Shown: positions 1-8,621 of the stretch, one piece after another
Layout: each line of letters begins with the position of its first letter
Position numbering within the stretch: position 1 is the first letter of the stretch
Source: Candidatus Poribacteria bacterium
GTDB taxonomy: Bacteria; Poribacteria; WGA-4E; WGA-3G
DNA length: 64,000 nt
Direction: 5' to 3'
NCBI GenBank assembly: GCA_026710795.1
Contig: JAPOQK010000012.1
Location: forward strand, 33,823-97,822
Notes under the pieces: generated by a model
Databases searched by the model: none
Told to the model about the DNA's origin: nothing
What the model saw: only the letters and a program-made list of their open reading frames with translations
Translations under genes and position numbers: made by a program

Positions 1-2
1 TT

Positions 3-302
3 ATGGCACTAAGCGGCGCAATTGCAGGCTTAGCAGGTGTCTCTGATGTTATGGGGTATCGTTATAGGTTTTTAGATAGTTTTTCGTCCGGATGGGGTTT
101 CACTGGCATCGCTGTTGCGCTTTTGGGTAGAAACCATCCATTTGGTGTCTTTGCAGCGGCTTTATTGTTCGGATTACTAAATAAAGTTGCCTTGGATATA
201 GAACTGTTATTGAATGTACCTCGTGGTTTATTTCTTGCTGGTCAAGGATTATTAATCATCGGTTTAGTCAGTATAGAAAGTCTAAAAAAGAAAAACAAAT
301 GA
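3..302 (+). CDS. Nucleoside/simple-sugar ABC transporter permease, C-terminal part (cut by window edge)
   Basis: Membrane permease of the BMP-linked (NupP/YufP-type) ABC importer family. Only the C-terminal 99 or so residues are inside the window; the gene begins upstream, so the ATG at position 3 is probably internal. Visible are hydrophobic segments and the typical ending in which a Gly/Ala-rich helix is followed by a cytoplasmic Lys tail (SLKKKNK). The stop codon overlaps the start of the next permease as ATGA, so the two are translationally coupled. The partner ATPase and the rest of this gene should lie just upstream. A BMP-type binding protein is found much later, at 27040-28056 on the other strand; whether it serves this permease cannot be told from sequence. 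Confidence 0.8.
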   Translation: MALSGAIAGLAGVSDVMGYRYRFLDSFSSGWGFTGIAVALLGRNHPFGVFAAALLFGLLNKVALDIELLLNVPRGLFLAGQGLLIIGLVSIESLKKKNK

Positions 303-1144
303 CAATTATTGATTTGATTCCAAGCACAATACGAATGACAACACCATTAGGTTATGCTGCACTTGGTGGAATATACTCTGAACGTTCAGGTGTAATTAAC
401 ATCGCTCTTGAAGGTTTGATGCTAATTGGTGCTTATGGATATGTTGTAGGAACACATGCGACAGGTTCAGCTTGGGGTGGATTATCAGTCGGTATTGGTT
501 TAGGAATTCTATTTGCGCTATTACATGCTGTTGCTACAATCACATTTCATGCAGAGCAAATTGTCACAGGTGTTGCCATTAATATTCTGGCAATCGGAGT
601 CACTGATTATCTTACTCCCGCGTATGAGCGTGTTCAAGGCTTACCCGAATGGAAATTACCTGTCATCGGTTCATATAGCTTCCTTGTATATTTAGTGCCA
701 ATAATTATGCTTGCAAGTCATGTTCTGCTATTCAAAACTCCCTGGGGATTACGATTACGTGCTGCTGGCGAATCAACAGAGGCACTCAAAACTCTCAGTC
801 TAAGTCGTGCAAAATGGCAATATTTTGGTGTTATCATGAGCGGCATTTTAGCAAGTATTGGTGGTTGTTTTCTTGCATCGGATGTACATTATTTTTCTGA
901 AGGTATGACTGCTGGACGAGGATATGTTGCACTTGCAGCGGTTATATTCGGTAATTGGAGACCACTCTACGGTATTGCTGGGTGTCTTCTCTTTGGTTTT
1001 GCTTCCTCATTGGAACTTGCTGACCTATGGAACATACCCGATCAGGTTTTAAAGATAATACCACATGTCTTAACAATGATTGTGCTTGCTGGACTTGTGG
1101 GTAGATCACGTCCTCCTGCAGCTTTGGGTAAGATGGAATCCTAA
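299..1144 (+). CDS. Nucleoside/simple-sugar ABC transporter permease (second subunit)
   Basis: Inner-membrane permease of the NupQ/YufQ type, 281 residues, the usual length. It starts with a polar stretch and the family signature TPLGYAALGGIYSERSGVIN near residues 15-34, followed by the IALEGLMLIGA segment, both typical of this permease class, then about eight hydrophobic helices. The ATG overlaps the previous stop by four bases. Together with the upstream permease it should form the membrane channel of an importer for nucleosides or related solutes. It converges on the Wzc-like gene with only 21 bases between the two stop codons, and no hairpin terminator is visible there. Substrate is inferred from family only. 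Confidence 0.85.
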   Translation: MTIIDLIPSTIRMTTPLGYAALGGIYSERSGVINIALEGLMLIGAYGYVVGTHATGSAWGGLSVGIGLGILFALLHAVATITFHAEQIVTGVAINILAIGVTDYLTPAYERVQGLPEWKLPVIGSYSFLVYLVPIIMLASHVLLFKTPWGLRLRAAGESTEALKTLSLSRAKWQYFGVIMSGILASIGGCFLASDVHYFSEGMTAGRGYVALAAVIFGNWRPLYGIAGCLLFGFASSLELADLWNIPDQVLKIIPHVLTMIVLAGLVGRSRPPAALGKMES

Positions 1145-1165
1145 TCCATTATCACCAAAAATCTA

Positions 1166-3526
1166 TCAACTTTCTTCATCTGTAAGTTCGTAATGACCTG
1201 AATGCCTGTTATAATATCCATAAGATTTTGCGTGTTTTGGATTGATCATATTACACAGAACACCAATACCTTTTGCTGGTAATACTTCCTTAAGGTGCTT
1301 GATACCTGTCAATACATCAAATCGTTTTGTTTTTGTTATGTCGAACACATATACAACTGCATCAACGACAGTAGCTAAAATAACAGGATCCGCGACAGCT
1401 CGGACTGGTGGGGAATCAATTACAATGACATCATACTCAGACTTGACCATTTCCAACCATTCGGTCATCATATCTGAATTAAGAAGTTCAATAGGATTTG
1501 GAGGTACAGTTCCCCCTGGAACGAGATGTAAATTGGGAATACCTGTCTGTCTAATAATTGACTGTAATACATCGTAACTATTTTCATTATTGAGACGAAT
1601 CAGTGCTTCACTTAACCCAGGTTTACGTGGGTCGCTGTGCATCAACTCAGAATCAGTGTCAATTGCATCCTCATCACTTTGGTTAGTTATCTGAAGGAGT
1701 TGTTCTGTAGGAAAAATAGTGTGCTGAGAAGGTCTACGCATATCTGCATCTATCAACAACACCTTATTATTTCTCTGTGCAAGTGCAACTGCCAGATTTG
1801 AAGAAACGGTGCTTTTTCCTTCTCCACGCGTGGAACTTGTAACGAGCACTGTTTTCAATTCTCCACCAAGGTTTAGGAATGGAAGTTTTGCTACAAGAAC
1901 TCTATATGCTTCAGCAGCTATGGAATTTGGGGCATCATTCACTATGAGTGGAATCCGATAGGAACTGTTCTTTTTTATTGAAGGTATTACACCGAGGAAA
2001 TTAGGAGGTTCAGGTAATGCGTCTAACTGACGAACAGAATCCTCTAAGCGTAGGTAGGTGTCTTTAAAGTAATTCTTGACAACAGCAAACGTTAACCCAA
2101 GTAGTCCACCGAGCATTGCACCTAATACAAGATTTATTTTCATGCGTGGTCTAATTGGTTCTTCAGATAGACGTGCTTGGTCTAATACCTTAATATTTTC
2201 AGAGCTTGCTTCTGCAACAATTTGTGACTCTCGTATTCTCGCCTCCAAAGCAATTACTTGCGTGCTGTAGATTTCTATATCCCGTTTAAGACGAAACAAC
2301 TCAAGCTGTTCTTCAGACCAACCACCAATTTCCTTGATGCGTTTATCAATCTGAGCGGACACTTCTGCTTTTTGTTCTTCAAGACTAATGATTGATGCTT
2401 GTACTTCATTTACCCGTTGTGTAAGAATTTGGTGGAGCGGGTTATATGAGGAAGTAGTGCTTTTTATATCTTTTTCTGTAGTATCAAGTTGTGCTTTCGT
2501 TTCCTTGATCTTTTCGGTTAATGAGGTTATTTCTGGATGGTCTACATCACCATATTTTCCTATAAGTGCCTTCTTTTCAATCTCATACTCTTTTAGATTT
2601 TCATCCAGTTTTGAATATGATGGATTCTTTGCTACGGTTTCCGAGATGAGTTCTTCATCAGCCTTATTAAGTTCTTCTTGAAAAGTGCCAAGTTGCAATT
2701 CTGCCCCAATCAATTGGCTGGTTAATTCATTTTCACTTAGCTGCAGTGCTAAAACGAGTTGTGCTTGTATACCACCTTCAGCATTTAAGGTAAGTTCAGG
2801 ATTGTCTTGTTGAAAATTAAAGAGTTTTGTTTCTGAATTCTCAAGGTTCTGTTTTGCCTCAGTTAGCATTGTTTGTGGTAAAGGTTTATCCCACCAGCGC
2901 ATTTCCTCTTCTTTTTCCGCTTCGGTTGTTTCAACAAGTAGTGCTGCAATCCTGTTACATAATAGCTGCGCATATTCCGGTTTTTGCTGTTTTACTGAAA
3001 GTGATATCATGTTGCCATTTTGTGATTCTTCAACCTTCATTTGCTCATCAATCAGTCGTTTTACAAAGAAATCCTTCCACTCATCGTCAGTAAGGTCACC
3101 TTGTTCTGTAATTGTGGAATCTGATTTAATATTAAAGATATTTGCTAACAACTTTACTGTTTTTCCTCTATGAATAGGGAGTGGTTCTAACAACCTTTCA
3201 TCTATGAGTTGCCTTACTGTTGGTTCAATTATTAAGTCGCGGGATTGGAGAAGGGTAGCATAAGTGCCTAAAGTAGGTCCTTTAAGCAGACCAGAAAGGG
3301 GAATCTGAGATAATATCGAAGACGGTTGTTGACCGTCAAGTATGCGAATAGTTGTTTCGGATTGATAAACAGGTGGTGTGGAATCGGTAACAATAAAGGC
3401 AGCGAACACACACAGAAAAAATATAAGGATAACACTCCATTTATTACGGAAAAGTATCCAAAAATAATCTGACAATCTTATTTCAGTAATTTCTTCAAGC
3501 TGCCTATCGTTTGTTTCTGGCATCAT
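1166..3526 (-). CDS. Polysaccharide co-polymerase with tyrosine autokinase domain (Wzc-like)
   Basis: Inner-membrane protein controlling chain length and export of surface polysaccharide. Order: Wzz domain with first membrane helix near residues 31-49, a long periplasmic coiled-coil region, second helix near 467-487, then a BY-kinase domain. The kinase has Walker A (SSTRGEGKSTVSSN, near 562-576), Walker A' (VLLIDADMRRPSQ) and Walker B (VIVIDSPP, near 700). The C-terminus holds a Tyr cluster (SYGYYNRHSGHY) that is the expected autophosphorylation site. An acidic insert of about 30 residues separates Walker A' from the GLSEAL segment. It lies downstream of the Wza-like gene on the same strand, with 718 bases of repeat-containing DNA between. 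The start is an ATGATG pair after GAGG. Confidence 0.9.
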   Translation of the reverse strand: MMPETNDRQLEEITEIRLSDYFWILFRNKWSVILIFFLCVFAAFIVTDSTPPVYQSETTIRILDGQQPSSILSQIPLSGLLKGPTLGTYATLLQSRDLIIEPTVRQLIDERLLEPLPIHRGKTVKLLANIFNIKSDSTITEQGDLTDDEWKDFFVKRLIDEQMKVEESQNGNMISLSVKQQKPEYAQLLCNRIAALLVETTEAEKEEEMRWWDKPLPQTMLTEAKQNLENSETKLFNFQQDNPELTLNAEGGIQAQLVLALQLSENELTSQLIGAELQLGTFQEELNKADEELISETVAKNPSYSKLDENLKEYEIEKKALIGKYGDVDHPEITSLTEKIKETKAQLDTTEKDIKSTTSSYNPLHQILTQRVNEVQASIISLEEQKAEVSAQIDKRIKEIGGWSEEQLELFRLKRDIEIYSTQVIALEARIRESQIVAEASSENIKVLDQARLSEEPIRPRMKINLVLGAMLGGLLGLTFAVVKNYFKDTYLRLEDSVRQLDALPEPPNFLGVIPSIKKNSSYRIPLIVNDAPNSIAAEAYRVLVAKLPFLNLGGELKTVLVTSSTRGEGKSTVSSNLAVALAQRNNKVLLIDADMRRPSQHTIFPTEQLLQITNQSDEDAIDTDSELMHSDPRKPGLSEALIRLNNENSYDVLQSIIRQTGIPNLHLVPGGTVPPNPIELLNSDMMTEWLEMVKSEYDVIVIDSPPVRAVADPVILATVVDAVVYVFDITKTKRFDVLTGIKHLKEVLPAKGIGVLCNMINPKHAKSYGYYNRHSGHYELTDEES

Positions 3527-3925
3527 TAAACCTCATACAAGTAATCCTTTAACACATCAGGGATATTTATGGTGTATTTTGAAAATAATTAGATATTATA
3601 CTCGTAGGTCGGAGTGAGTGTTATGAACTCCAACAGTGAATGTCCACATCTATTGTAAGTCGTGTATAGCAAAGCGAAACCATAAATGTCAACTTAAGGG
3701 AACGTATCCATTTATTATAACTCAAGTTGCTATATAATGAAGATTAAAAAATAAATTAGATTTATAATCATGTTCTGGACGACTCTGACACCGTCCCAAA
3801 TCTGTCCCTTTAATGAAGAATGTAAGTTTATCTGATACACCTGTCGCCCCTCTGGGCTTGATGAACGCCGATATCCTGATGCTACATACCTTTCGCCTCT
3901 CCGAGGATTGGCTAATTCAATATCA

Positions 3926-3990
3926 GCACCAGCGGTGCGAAAGGTGTATAGATAACATATTACACAAGCAACAAAGCACCAGCGGTGCGA
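3926..3990. repeat. Pair of GCACCAGCGGTGCGA hairpin repeats
   Basis: Two identical 15-base copies at 3926-3940 and 3976-3990. Each folds as a 5-bp hairpin (GCACC/GGTGC) with an AGC loop, like short REP-type dispersed repeats. They lie in non-coding DNA. Confidence 0.6.
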
Positions 3991-4022
3991 TTAATAACTT
4001 AATCCTCATAATGTAGTACATA

Positions 4023-4058
4023 CTGTTAGTTTGTGTCCGAATAGACGCAAACTAACAG
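4023..4058. repeat. 15-bp inverted repeat (hairpin) downstream of the wza-like gene
   Basis: CTGTTAGTTTGTGTC at 4023-4037 pairs with GACGCAAACTAACAG at 4044-4058 with one G.U pair and a six-base loop. It lies about 190 bases past the wza-like stop on the minus transcript. No run of U follows, so a role as terminator is uncertain; it could equally be an intergenic repeat or mRNA-stabilising stem. Confidence 0.5.
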
Positions 4059-4244
4059 TTTGCGCTACAATATTTTTGAGAATAATGCCTTTTTTCATTA
4101 AAACAGTATCCACATGTCTAAAAATTTGTAGGTAGCAACTTGGGTTATTATAGGGTTGCTTCTACAAGAAGAAAATCCTGCATTATTTTCTTATGTTGAC
4201 ACCTATGGGTAGAGTGAAACTGTTTTCGATCTAAAATACGTACC

Positions 4245-5474
4245 CTACCTATATCTTAGCCAAACACTTACAACCAAGTTTGTCAGTGATGCAGCAAATG
4301 TAAGCACCCGCCAGTCAATACGCGTACGTTCCAGTATTCGGAGTTGATCGTTCGGATTTAGATATACATCTGACTGAACCAAATCGTAGTTAAGTTTTTC
4401 CTGTGTACCATTTGCGCGTGTAAGGACGCATTTTTTTGGGTTTGCTTTCTCCTCGTTCAAACCACCTGCCATTGCCACAGCATCTCTTAACAGTGTCGGT
4501 TCAGAAATAACAAATTGACCGGGTTTATCTACAGCCCCAACTACACTAATTTTTGCTTCAGCGAGAGGTACATATAATATATCTCCAGGTGATAACATTG
4601 CTTTGACGGCATCAGAAGTAAGATCGACCGTTGTATTCCCCGTATCCTTGATTATTTCTGCTTTTTTTAGATCGGCAAAATCCGCCCGAGAACCCCCGGC
4701 AAGTTTTAATGCTTGGTCCGCTGGGATCTGATCAGTCGTTATAGGAAAGAGTCCGGGAGCAGTTACTGCCCCGACAACACGAATACGTCTCTGTTCAAAA
4801 ATAGACGGAACGATGACAATATCGTAGTTCTTTAAGGGAATATCTTCCTTACCTGATTCAATGAAATCCTGAAAGTTTACGGTTGTAAATGGCTTGCCAT
4901 CACGCCAAACCTTAATATTAGTAAGGTCTGCGAGTTCATAGTTGATACCTGCAGCACCCAAAGCATGCATCAAGTAGACCTGACCAGTTTCAAAAACATG
5001 CATGTTCCCTCTTGGTCGTTGTTCTACTGCACCAAAAACAAGTATGTTTCGTCGTGGCTGCATCAGCGTTACAAATACCCGTGCACTCGGTAGTTTCTCA
5101 GAAAATACTTTCTGCATCTGTGCTTCCAGTTCCGACACTGTAGAACTTGTTGCTTTGACAAGTCCAATAAGAGGATAGGAAATATAACCATCAGGTTGAA
5201 CAGGAACAGGAGCCCGGTCTTTTGTATATTCGGGAAAACCTTCAACAGTTACGACTATACTGTCGCCAACTTGCAATTTATATGTTGATGTTTCGGGGTA
5301 TTGTGGACTATCAGTTACGATATTCTCGTCAGCATGATTCTCAGCTAAAACTGATTGTAAGAAACTGACAGGGAATATTAATATAAATAGAAGAGATAGA
5401 AAGCGTATATGTAAAAACATATTTATCAAATTTGTTTTACCCTTTTGTCTAAGTTCGTGGTGTAATTTTGACAC
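4245..5474 (-). CDS. Polysaccharide export protein, Wza-like (poly_export/SLBB)
   Basis: Outer-membrane exporter of capsular or exopolysaccharide, partner of the Wzc-like protein. After a hydrophobic signal sequence (FLSLLFILIFPVSFLQ) comes the polysaccharide-export domain starting YKLQVGDSIVVTV near residue 65, then SLBB-type domains containing VVGAVTAPGLFPI (near 233) and VVGAVDKPGQFVI (near 310). A hydrophobic helix ends the protein (LTFAASLTNLVVSVWL), as in Wza where it crosses the outer membrane. There is no lipobox Cys, unlike E. coli Wza. The annotated start is GTG with no clear ribosome site; the ATG at codon 19 would give a cleaner signal peptide and may be the true start. Confidence 0.88.
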   Translation of the reverse strand: MSKLHHELRQKGKTNLINMFLHIRFLSLLFILIFPVSFLQSVLAENHADENIVTDSPQYPETSTYKLQVGDSIVVTVEGFPEYTKDRAPVPVQPDGYISYPLIGLVKATSSTVSELEAQMQKVFSEKLPSARVFVTLMQPRRNILVFGAVEQRPRGNMHVFETGQVYLMHALGAAGINYELADLTNIKVWRDGKPFTTVNFQDFIESGKEDIPLKNYDIVIVPSIFEQRRIRVVGAVTAPGLFPITTDQIPADQALKLAGGSRADFADLKKAEIIKDTGNTTVDLTSDAVKAMLSPGDILYVPLAEAKISVVGAVDKPGQFVISEPTLLRDAVAMAGGLNEEKANPKKCVLTRANGTQEKLNYDLVQSDVYLNPNDQLRILERTRIDWRVLTFAASLTNLVVSVWLRYR

Positions 5475-5731
5475 AAAACTAAACTTTTGATGTGTTTGAA
5501 AGAATATTCTTCATTAATTCTTAAATTAAATATGTAATTCCACCAAGGTATATTAGTTATAGGTTGATGAACCAGTATCTTGAAATATGCCAGACTATTT
5601 TATCAGATAATTGGCAATTATACAAGTGAAAATAGATGTGATGGGTGTGTAAAGTTTTGGCAAAAGTGTGATAATCTGCTATCTCTACACACCTGTCGTC
5701 TCGCTGGGGTTTTGTGACTGTTGGATTGTTC

Positions 5732-6421
5732 CTACAGTTTGTTGGATGCAATTGTTTTGAGTATGGTATGTGCCAGCCTAATGGTTGTGTTTGTGTCTTT
5801 GGGGTGTTCTCCTTGTAATAATCGTTTCTTAATGTATCCGTAAAGGGTTTTAAGTTCAATGGTAATGTCATCGGTGTTTGTGTTGCTGTCGGTAAGTAAT
5901 TTCGCTAAATATTCTTTGTGGGTTTGGTAGAATAGTTCGCGATATTTTAATGGAAATTGGTTATGAGAGATGTTATACCTTCTGAGTTGTGTAGAAATGC
6001 TTGATCTTAGCTTCTTCCGATGTAATTGTAGTTGTTGTTTGTATTCAGCTAAGTTTTCGTTGTGGATCTTATCAAGATGCATTTTTTGTTGTTCTTGATA
6101 GTCCTTTTCTATTTGTTCACGTAATTTGGGTAGGTCCTGTTCTAATCTTGTTTTAGCATCGTTGCCGTATAATCGTCTGTAAGTCCTGTCATATCTGAGT
6201 AAGCAATCATTATAATGTTGATCTCTATCAATTATGCGATTTATATCTGTCTCATCATTGTTTTCTTGGTCAACATTAGATGGGTATTCAGGTTCTTGTA
6301 TGGGTGGTTTCGGTAGTTCTTCTTCAAATTCTTGCATGAATGCTTCAACGACTTCTGCACGTGTCATCATTTTTGCGAACAATTTGACTGCGAATTGTTT
6401 GTGTTTTTCTTCTAATTTCAT
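5732..6421 (-). CDS. Unknown charged, helical protein with HTH-like N-terminus; possible autoregulator
   Basis: I do not recognise a named family. The 229-residue product starts MKLEEKHKQF and has an N-terminal segment (FAVKLFAKMMTRAEVVEAFM) that reads like a small helix-turn-helix of the kind found in phage DUF2280/terminase-small-like proteins. A Pro/acidic linker and a long Lys/Gln/Glu/Arg-rich helical region follow. The start at 6421 is chosen because a perfect AAGGAGG lies eight bases upstream; the open frame runs back to an ATG at 6460 but that ATG lies inside an operator-like palindrome and has no ribosome site. The promoter region carries five TGGTACA half-sites (6444-6573), suggesting autoregulation. 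The function is unknown. Confidence 0.65.
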   Translation of the reverse strand: MKLEEKHKQFAVKLFAKMMTRAEVVEAFMQEFEEELPKPPIQEPEYPSNVDQENNDETDINRIIDRDQHYNDCLLRYDRTYRRLYGNDAKTRLEQDLPKLREQIEKDYQEQQKMHLDKIHNENLAEYKQQLQLHRKKLRSSISTQLRRYNISHNQFPLKYRELFYQTHKEYLAKLLTDSNTNTDDITIELKTLYGYIKKRLLQGEHPKDTNTTIRLAHTILKTIASNKL

Positions 6422-6443
6422 TGAGATATCCTCCTTAATAAAG

Positions 6444-6573
6444 TGTACCAATTGGTACATTAATTTCGTTCACTGGTACACTTTGGTACATTGCTTGTGA
6501 AGATAGTATCAGTAAGGGTTTATAGACTATATAAACAGGATTTTACAAGATAAAAAAATTAAAAATTGGTACA
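6444..6573. promoter_or_regulatory. Cluster of TGGTACA half-sites (putative operator)
   Basis: A perfect 16-bp palindrome TGTACCAATTGGTACA spans 6444-6459. Further TGGTACA half-sites occur at 6474-6480, 6484-6490 and 6567-6573. AAGTGTACCA (6441-6450) and TGGTACACTT (6474-6483) also form a perfect 10-bp inverted pair. All lie in the divergent region between the coiled-coil gene (starts 6421) and the heptose kinase gene (starts 6885), nearer the former. Confidence 0.6.
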
Positions 6574-6884
6574 GTTTGTCTATGCTGAAAAAACACTTGT
6601 TTATCAATATGATTTTATCCACTAATTTTGATATTATCTGTATGTTTGTAATATGAAAACTTAACATTACTTTATCACCTATAAAACAAAACGATGAATG
6701 TGATTTATATTATAACATAAGAGATTAACGTATGTCAAATATATTTTTACAATTTTTGTGTTTTATCTGTTTTTTTAATTTGTCATGAAAACTAACGGAA
6801 AATATTACATTTTCCAATTACTTTAGTTAGCGTTGGTGAGAATGTATGTTGCTTTTACCTGTTAAGATATGGTAATATTATCTT

Positions 6885-7958
6885 GTGAACTTTAATAATC
6901 TTGTAACACAATTTGAAAATAAACGGATAATGGTAATTGGTGATGTCATCTTAGATGAATACGTCTGGGGTGAAGTCAACCGAATTTCACCTGAGGCACC
7001 AGTTCCTGTTTTTGAAATGTTGGGTGAACGGATTGGTTGTGGTGGTGCTGCAAATGTTGCGCAAAATATTGTCAGTTTAGGGGGTAATGTAGTATTAGTC
7101 AGTGTCATCGGCAAAGATAGTGATGGAGAAAAATTACTCCACTTACTAAATACATTGGATATTCGTACAACTGATATTAATATAGATATTCAGCGTCCAA
7201 CAAGCAAAAAAACACGGGTCATAGTAAACCCTAATACCGTAGAAGCATCATTGTCTGAGTTAGACAGTTCTGATGATCAAATCCTACACCAAGGACATCA
7301 CCTACTGAGAATTGATAGAGAATCTAAACAGGATATAGCTGCTAAGTTAAAGGAACGGCTATTGCATGTTACACTGTCGCAGATTGGAGAATGTGATGCC
7401 ATCGTATTTGCTGACTATGATAAAGGGGTCGTTGATCAGGAATTAATACAAAAGGTAGTGCTAAATGCAAAATCTTACAATATACCGATAATTGTTGATC
7501 CAAAACGGAATAATTTCCTGCATTATAAAGGTGCAACAGTTCTTACACCCAATTACAAGGAAGCAGCTGCAGCATTACAGGAAGAGATTACCGATGTATC
7601 TCACTTAATTTCTGTTGGCGAAAAGATATTAGACCAATTATCGTTGCCAACATTGTTGATAACACGTGAGGAGCAAGGTATGTCTCTGTTCCAAAGAGAT
7701 TCGAACGGTAACCTACAAGTTGATCATCTTCCTCCTATCTCACAAGAAGTAATTGATGTAACAGGAGCTGGAGACACTGTGGTTGCTGTATTTAGTCTTG
7801 CAATTACAGCAAATGCAGATAATAGAAGTGCAGCGGAACTATCAAGTCTTGCTGGTGGGATTGTCGTTGGTAAAATGGGGTGTTCAACTGTTACACCTGA
7901 GGAACTACTTACAGCATCCAGAGATTTCTTGGGAACTCCGACATTGGAAACACACTGA
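6885..7958 (+). CDS. hldA: D-glycero-beta-D-manno-heptose-7-phosphate kinase (RfaE domain I type)
   Basis: PfkB/ribokinase-fold sugar kinase that phosphorylates heptose 7-phosphate at C1 in ADP-heptose synthesis for the LPS core. The N-terminal signature IMVIGDVILDEYVWGEVNRI followed by SPEAPVPVFE is diagnostic of the RfaE kinase domain, and the anion-hole/catalytic motif DVTGAGDTVVAVF is near residues 291-303. It lacks the C-terminal nucleotidyltransferase domain of bifunctional HldE, so a separate HldC should exist elsewhere. A polar insert of roughly 25 residues (NPNTVEASLSELDSSDD) sits mid-protein. The start codon is GTG with no ribosome site; a TAATAT hexamer lies six bases upstream. GmhB, the next enzyme, follows directly. 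Confidence 0.88.
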   Translation: MNFNNLVTQFENKRIMVIGDVILDEYVWGEVNRISPEAPVPVFEMLGERIGCGGAANVAQNIVSLGGNVVLVSVIGKDSDGEKLLHLLNTLDIRTTDINIDIQRPTSKKTRVIVNPNTVEASLSELDSSDDQILHQGHHLLRIDRESKQDIAAKLKERLLHVTLSQIGECDAIVFADYDKGVVDQELIQKVVLNAKSYNIPIIVDPKRNNFLHYKGATVLTPNYKEAAAALQEEITDVSHLISVGEKILDQLSLPTLLITREEQGMSLFQRDSNGNLQVDHLPPISQEVIDVTGAGDTVVAVFSLAITANADNRSAAELSSLAGGIVVGKMGCSTVTPEELLTASRDFLGTPTLETH

Positions 7959-8047
7959 AAACGCACGGGTCAGAGTGAGTGTAGGGAACTCCGACTTACG
8001 TACTATAATTGTCAAGAATCATTCTAAAATTCACTATAATATAATGC

Positions 8048-8617
8048 ATGAAAACTGTTATACTTGACAGAGATGGAGTAATCAATCAGAATCCTTTGAA
8101 TAAAGGTTATGTCCGTGATTGGAATGATTTTATCTTCCTACCAAACGCCTTGGATGCCATACGTATTTTAACACAAAACGGGTACGGTATTATTGTAGCT
8201 ACCAACCAAGCGGGAATTGGCAAAGGACTATATTCTGAAAAAAAACTGTCTGAAATCCATCAACAAATGTTAAATGTAATTGAAGAAGAGGATGGAGAAA
8301 TAAGAAAAATATATTATTGTCCCCATCACCCAGATGCTAAATGCGGATGTCGTAAACCGAATCCTGGTATGTTGTTACAAGCAGCGGAAGAAAACAAACT
8401 TGTCTTGTCGAAAACATTTTTCATCGGTGATTCATTCACAGATATTCAAGCTGCACGTAACGCTGGCGCATTACCGATCCTCGTGTTAACTGGACACGGA
8501 CGAGAGACCTATAAACAGTACATCAAGGCTGATTCAACTGTGAAAGATTATACACCTGAAAAGATATTCACGAGTCTGTATTCAGCTGCACGATGGATGA
8601 CAATGACGAAAAATTGA
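8048..8617 (+). CDS. gmhB: D-glycero-D-manno-heptose 1,7-bisphosphate 7-phosphatase
   Basis: HAD-superfamily phosphatase that acts right after the heptose kinase encoded upstream. The catalytic DRDGV motif (nucleophile Asp7, acid Asp9) opens the protein, the second motif is ATNQAG, and the structural zinc site is the CPHHPDAKCGCRKP stretch near residues 91-104, characteristic of GmhB. The FIGDSFTDIQAA motif carries the metal-binding Asp. The length of 189 is normal. No ribosome site precedes the ATG; TATAAT at 8035-8040 is seven bases before it, compatible with a leaderless mRNA. A decayed copy of the GTCGGAG repeat lies in the gap after hldA. Confidence 0.9.
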   Translation: MKTVILDRDGVINQNPLNKGYVRDWNDFIFLPNALDAIRILTQNGYGIIVATNQAGIGKGLYSEKKLSEIHQQMLNVIEEEDGEIRKIYYCPHHPDAKCGCRKPNPGMLLQAAEENKLVLSKTFFIGDSFTDIQAARNAGALPILVLTGHGRETYKQYIKADSTVKDYTPEKIFTSLYSAARWMTMTKN

Positions 8618-8621
8618 GATA

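Larger units (their letters stand above)
3527..4244. other. Gene-free, repeat-containing spacer between wza-like and wzc-like genes
   Basis: No convincing gene. It contains a degenerate copy of the GTAGGTCGGAG repeat (about 3604-3620), two copies of GCACCAGCGGTGCGA spaced 50 bases (3926-3940 and 3976-3990), a 15-bp inverted repeat at 4023-4058 and a decayed TTGACACCTAT(T/G)GG repeat near 4196 that recurs near 23947. The small open frame at 3813-4016 is made of these repeats and is not called. Confidence 0.6.

Noticed and set aside
5557..5871. 104-codon frame on the minus strand
   Set aside because: Overlaps the 3' end of the coiled-coil gene in another frame, with biased composition and no ribosome site.
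6422..6460. Longer N-terminus (from ATG at 6460) for the coiled-coil protein
   Set aside because: That ATG sits in the TGTACCAATTGGTACA palindrome without a ribosome site, while the ATG at 6421 has a perfect AAGGAGG.
6606..6620. TTATCCACT, close to a DnaA box
   Set aside because: A single near-match without a cluster or origin-type genes nearby.
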